A stretch of 64,000 nucleotides of DNA from Prevotella sp. (lineage in GTDB: Bacteria; Bacteroidota; Bacteroidia; Bacteroidales; Bacteroidaceae), in contig JAFPWS010000026.1 of the NCBI GenBank assembly GCA_017412705.1, forward strand, positions 109,592 through 173,591, written 5' to 3'. Shown in pieces: positions 62,208-64,000 of the stretch. Every line of letters begins with the position of its first letter. Position 1 is the first letter of the stretch. Both the position numbers and the translations under genes were made by a program. The notes below the pieces were generated by a model. It did no database searches and was not told the origin of the DNA. It saw only the letters and a program-made list of their open reading frames with translations.

Positions 62208-62527
62208 ACCTCGTCCTCCATGCCGAACACGTCGCTGGCATTGCCTCGTTTCGCCTTCCTCACCTTGATTTCTCCGTTCTTTGCCTCATAGTTGCCGATG
62301 GCCATCCGTAGCCCAACGGCTATGATGTCCTTGATGGCCAGACCTTCGCGCTCTGCTATCGTCCTCACCTTTGCCATCTGCTCTGTGGCTATCAGCGTAC
62401 ACACGTGCTCCATCGGCTTCTTACGCTTCGCTGCACTCTGCACTTTGCGCTCTGCCTTCGACTCCATTTCTTCCTCACCCGTCAGCCCACTCACGAGCTG
62501 GCTCATATCGAAATCTTTCTTTGCCAT
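62204..62527 (-). CDS. Small DUF3408/ParB-like partition protein
   Basis: 107 residues. A charged N-terminus (MAKKDFDMSQLVSGLTGEE) is followed by a ribbon-helix-helix-like segment (PMEHVCTLIATEQMAKVRTI, AIKDIIAVGLRMAIGNY). Position between parA and rep is that of a centromere-binding protein. It may also repress the operon. The family assignment is tentative. Confidence 0.65.
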   Translation of the reverse strand: MAKKDFDMSQLVSGLTGEEEMESKAERKVQSAAKRKKPMEHVCTLIATEQMAKVRTIAEREGLAIKDIIAVGLRMAIGNYEAKNGEIKVRKAKRGNASDVFGMEDEV

Positions 62528-62548
62528 AATACTCCAGATTATTCTGTC

Positions 62549-63298
62549 CTAATTCACTTTTTCCACCAATTCACTGACAAACTCCATATAGTCCGCAGCC
62601 CCGTTGCTCTTCGGTGCATACGTCACGATGTCCTTCACCTCATACGGAGCCTCGGCCAGACTCACGTTCTTGCGAATCTTCGTCGTGAACACCTTGCTGC
62701 CCAGCGACTCGCGCAACTGACTTTCCACGCCTCGCCCCAGTTTCGTGTTCTCCCATCGTGTTATCAGGATGCCCGTCACGTGCGCCCTCTCGTTCAGTTT
62801 CTTCTGCACCATACGGATGAAGTTGTTCATCATAGCCAGACCTTTGAACGGCAGCACCTCGGCCACCAATGGGATGATGATGTCCGTCGATGCCGTCAGC
62901 GCATTCAGTGTCAACAATCCGAGCGATGGCGGGCAGTCTATCAATACGTATTCAAACTCTCCCTTCACCGGCTCCAACAGTTCCGACAATATCCTTTCCC
63001 TGGCCATTGCCGATGCCAGTTCGAGGTCTGCCATCGACAACTGCAACGATGCTGGCACCAAGAACAGATTCTCACTCAACGACACTATCGGCAACTGCTC
63101 ATTACCCGTCAGTGCCGAATACACCGTTGATTCAGGATCACCATTCAGCATGCTGCTCGTCAGATTCGCCTGGGCATCCATGTCTATCATCAGCACCCGA
63201 TGTCCCTGCGATGCCAATATTGAACCTACACTTGCAACCGTTGTTGTCTTACCTACGCCTCCCTTATGGTTGGCTACAGAAATAATCTTTGTTTCCAT
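62549..63298 (-). CDS. parA: ParA-type partition ATPase
   Basis: 249 residues. Deviant Walker A KGGVGKTT near residue 12, switch motif LMIDMDAQANLT (about 38-50), and YVLIDCPPSLGLLTLNAL. It drives plasmid segregation together with a centromere-binding protein, most likely the small gene 21 bases downstream. A TACTTTTG box lies at 63355-63362 on the minus strand. Confidence 0.93.
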   Translation of the reverse strand: METKIISVANHKGGVGKTTTVASVGSILASQGHRVLMIDMDAQANLTSSMLNGDPESTVYSALTGNEQLPIVSLSENLFLVPASLQLSMADLELASAMARERILSELLEPVKGEFEYVLIDCPPSLGLLTLNALTASTDIIIPLVAEVLPFKGLAMMNNFIRMVQKKLNERAHVTGILITRWENTKLGRGVESQLRESLGSKVFTTKIRKNVSLAEAPYEVKDIVTYAPKSNGAADYMEFVSELVEKVN

Positions 63299-63354
63299 AC
63301 CTATTTATATTATATACATATTGTTTTATTGAACTATTTATTCAAATCAATATG

Positions 63355-63362
63355 CAAAAGTA
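63355..63362 (-). promoter_or_regulatory. -7-like box of the parA operon
   Basis: TACTTTTG on the minus strand, 56 bases before the parA ATG, within a very AT-rich region. Confidence 0.5.
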
Positions 63363-63487
63363 TAAATATTATAGAATATACACAAATAATTCAATAAATA
63401 ATTAACCAAATATAACAATTATTCAATACATAGTCATATATTCTGCTATAAACATATTACAAAACTTCAATTTTTAGATTAAAAAGA

Positions 63488-63583
63488 ATATGGAAATATC
63501 CCTATTTGTATTAGAGTATTTCCATACTGAAATATATCGGTATTCTTGTATTAGCGTATTACCATATAGCTATATTATGGTAT
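63488..63583. repeat. AT-rich repeat region upstream of parA, possible centromere
   Basis: TTGTATTAG(a/c)GTATT(t/a)CCATA occurs at 63506-63526 and 63546-63566, 40 bases apart (19/21). ATGGAAATA (63490 region) and TATTTCCAT (63517 region) form inverted arms. The location ahead of parA fits a parS-like centromere or an operator. No gene is seen between 63299 and 63646. Confidence 0.6.
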
Positions 63584-63630
63584 TTCGAGTTAATTTGAAT
63601 ATCTTTAGTGATTTTATTAAAAATAATGTG

Positions 63631-63638
63631 TACCTTTG
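63631..63638 (+). promoter_or_regulatory. -7 promoter box of the small ORF pair
   Basis: TACCTTTG, 8 bases before the ATG at 63647. Confidence 0.6.
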
Positions 63639-63646
63639 CAGCATCA

Positions 63647-63796
63647 ATGTACAATAGAAGATCGATTATGAAGCAAGAATATGCAAGGGTATCAGTAGAA
63701 ATGCCCGAAAACAAAGATAAGGAATCGCTCAGTCAGGAATTGACCTACGAGGTTGAGAACAACGATATAAACGACGAATTTACCGTGAAGTTCTGA
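63647..63796 (+). CDS. 49-residue protein, unknown
   Basis: Start at ATG 63647, 8 bases after the -7 box; an ATG seven codons later (MKQEYARVSVEMPEN) is possible. Acidic (VENNDINDEF), no membrane segment or signal. It is read away from parA. The next ORF starts within its stop codon (TGATG), so they are coupled. No family recognised. Confidence 0.5.
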   Translation: MYNRRSIMKQEYARVSVEMPENKDKESLSQELTYEVENNDINDEFTVKF

Positions 63797-63882
63797 TGAT
63801 GACCATCGACACCACCAACATGTGCTCGCACCTGCAAAAGAAACTGTTTGAAGAGGATGGTGGAAAAGCCGAGCGTGTTTGA
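63796..63882 (+). pseudogene. 28-codon ORF start, probably truncated by the repeat array
   Basis: Begins MMTIDTTNMCSHLQKKLFEE and ends exactly where the 24-bp tandem repeat starts (its TGA is the first TGA of the repeat). This looks like the 5' end of a gene cut by an insertion at 63880, though a natural short peptide is possible. Confidence 0.45.
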
Positions 63883-63965
63883 CCCCCGAGGGCAAGCGAT
63901 GTTGACCCTCACGGGCAAAATATGAATGACCCTCTGCGGCAAAATAAAATTGACCCCTGAATGCG
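63880..63965. repeat. Four-copy 24-bp tandem repeat, possible insertion-sequence end
   Basis: TGACCC starts at 63880, 63903, 63927 and 63951. Units two and three share TGACCCTC(n)nCGGCAAAAT. Multiple terminal repeats of this kind are known at IS21-family ends; the transposase would lie beyond the window. Assignment is inferred. Confidence 0.55.
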
Positions 63966-63987
63966 ATTGCTATTCAGGGGCTTTTTT
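63954..63987 (+). terminator. Rho-independent terminator at the window edge
   Basis: Perfect stem CCCCTGAAT (63954-63962)/ATTCAGGGG (63972-63980) followed by CTTTTTTG. Confidence 0.8.
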
Positions 63988-64000
63988 GTAGTTTTGTGTT

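Larger units (their letters stand above)
58923..64000. mobile_element. Integrated plasmid-like element, right end outside window
   Basis: It begins inside tRNA-His and includes a tyrosine recombinase, an iteron array, a Rep_3 initiator, a DUF3408/ParB-like protein and ParA. Replication and partition genes next to an integrase indicate an integrative plasmid or ICE. No conjugation genes are seen before the window ends. Confidence 0.75.

Noticed and set aside
1-64000. CRISPR arrays
   Set aside because: No regularly spaced 25-40 bp repeats with unique spacers; all tandem repeats found are adjacent units or iterons.
1-64000. rRNA genes and complete tRNA genes
   Set aside because: None recognised by eye; only the interrupted tRNA-His is convincing.

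Overview
The window looks like a chromosome segment of a Prevotella-type Bacteroidales. Nearly every confident gene start is preceded by the Bacteroidetes -7 box TAnnTTTG, often only 6-30 nt from the start codon. Gene families and order are typical of the phylum: a sigma-54 activator, LptE, an unknown protein and SecG in a row; type III glutamine synthetase; GlnRS; IntDOT-like tyrosine recombinases; fimbrillin/FISUMP lipoproteins. Host genes are moderately GC-rich. Three mobile segments interrupt them, and the cargo of one is clearly AT-rich.

Layout. 1-4.7 kb: zinc-ribbon protein (partial), Nif3-like protein, a PurF paralogue without its glutaminase cysteine, a degenerate ABC ATPase with a membrane partner, and a hotdog thioesterase. 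4.75-7.45 kb: one VirE/primase-helicase-like gene enclosed by ~103-bp inverted repeats, with three 22-bp iterons upstream. 7.6-10 kb: DUF3089 lipase and a membrane-anchored AraC regulator. 10-20.25 kb: stacked mobile DNA, namely a decayed MobV relaxase, two 142-bp direct repeats, 84-bp promoter-bearing repeats, a GNAT toxin-antitoxin pair, a probable structured RNA leading into a five-gene AT-rich operon (membrane protein, two secreted WG-repeat/zinc-ribbon paralogues, two small proteins), a RhuM-like protein and an IntDOT-like integrase. The element ends at a GTAACTTTGC site that is also the promoter of the next host gene.

20.25-58.8 kb, host DNA: agmatine-to-putrescine genes with glutamine synthetase III; glycosidase; M15 peptidase; 4-alpha-glucanotransferase with a HAD phosphatase; MltG, GlnRS, TPR and DedA; a decayed GHKL ATPase beside a STAS-like protein; a fimbrillin/FISUMP lipoprotein with a 43-codon ORF in its leader and a 17-T tract upstream of its promoter; a TolC-MacA-MacB export operon with its own LytS/LytTR regulators; serine acetyltransferase; an AmpG-like transporter beside a 1201-residue fusion of glycosyltransferase, HIT/GalT-like and SpoIID modules; RlmN, PdxA, the sigma-54 activator, LptE and SecG.

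58.88-64 kb: a tRNA-His gene is cut in its anticodon arm. Plasmid-like DNA follows: tyrosine recombinase, seven ~20-bp iterons, Rep_3 initiator, small DUF3408/ParB-like protein, ParA, an AT-rich repeat region, and at the window edge a four-copy 24-bp tandem repeat resembling an insertion-sequence terminus. The best candidates for undescribed biology are the RNA plus WG-repeat operon (12.6-18.1 kb) and the iteron/inverted-repeat VirE module (4.75-7.45 kb).
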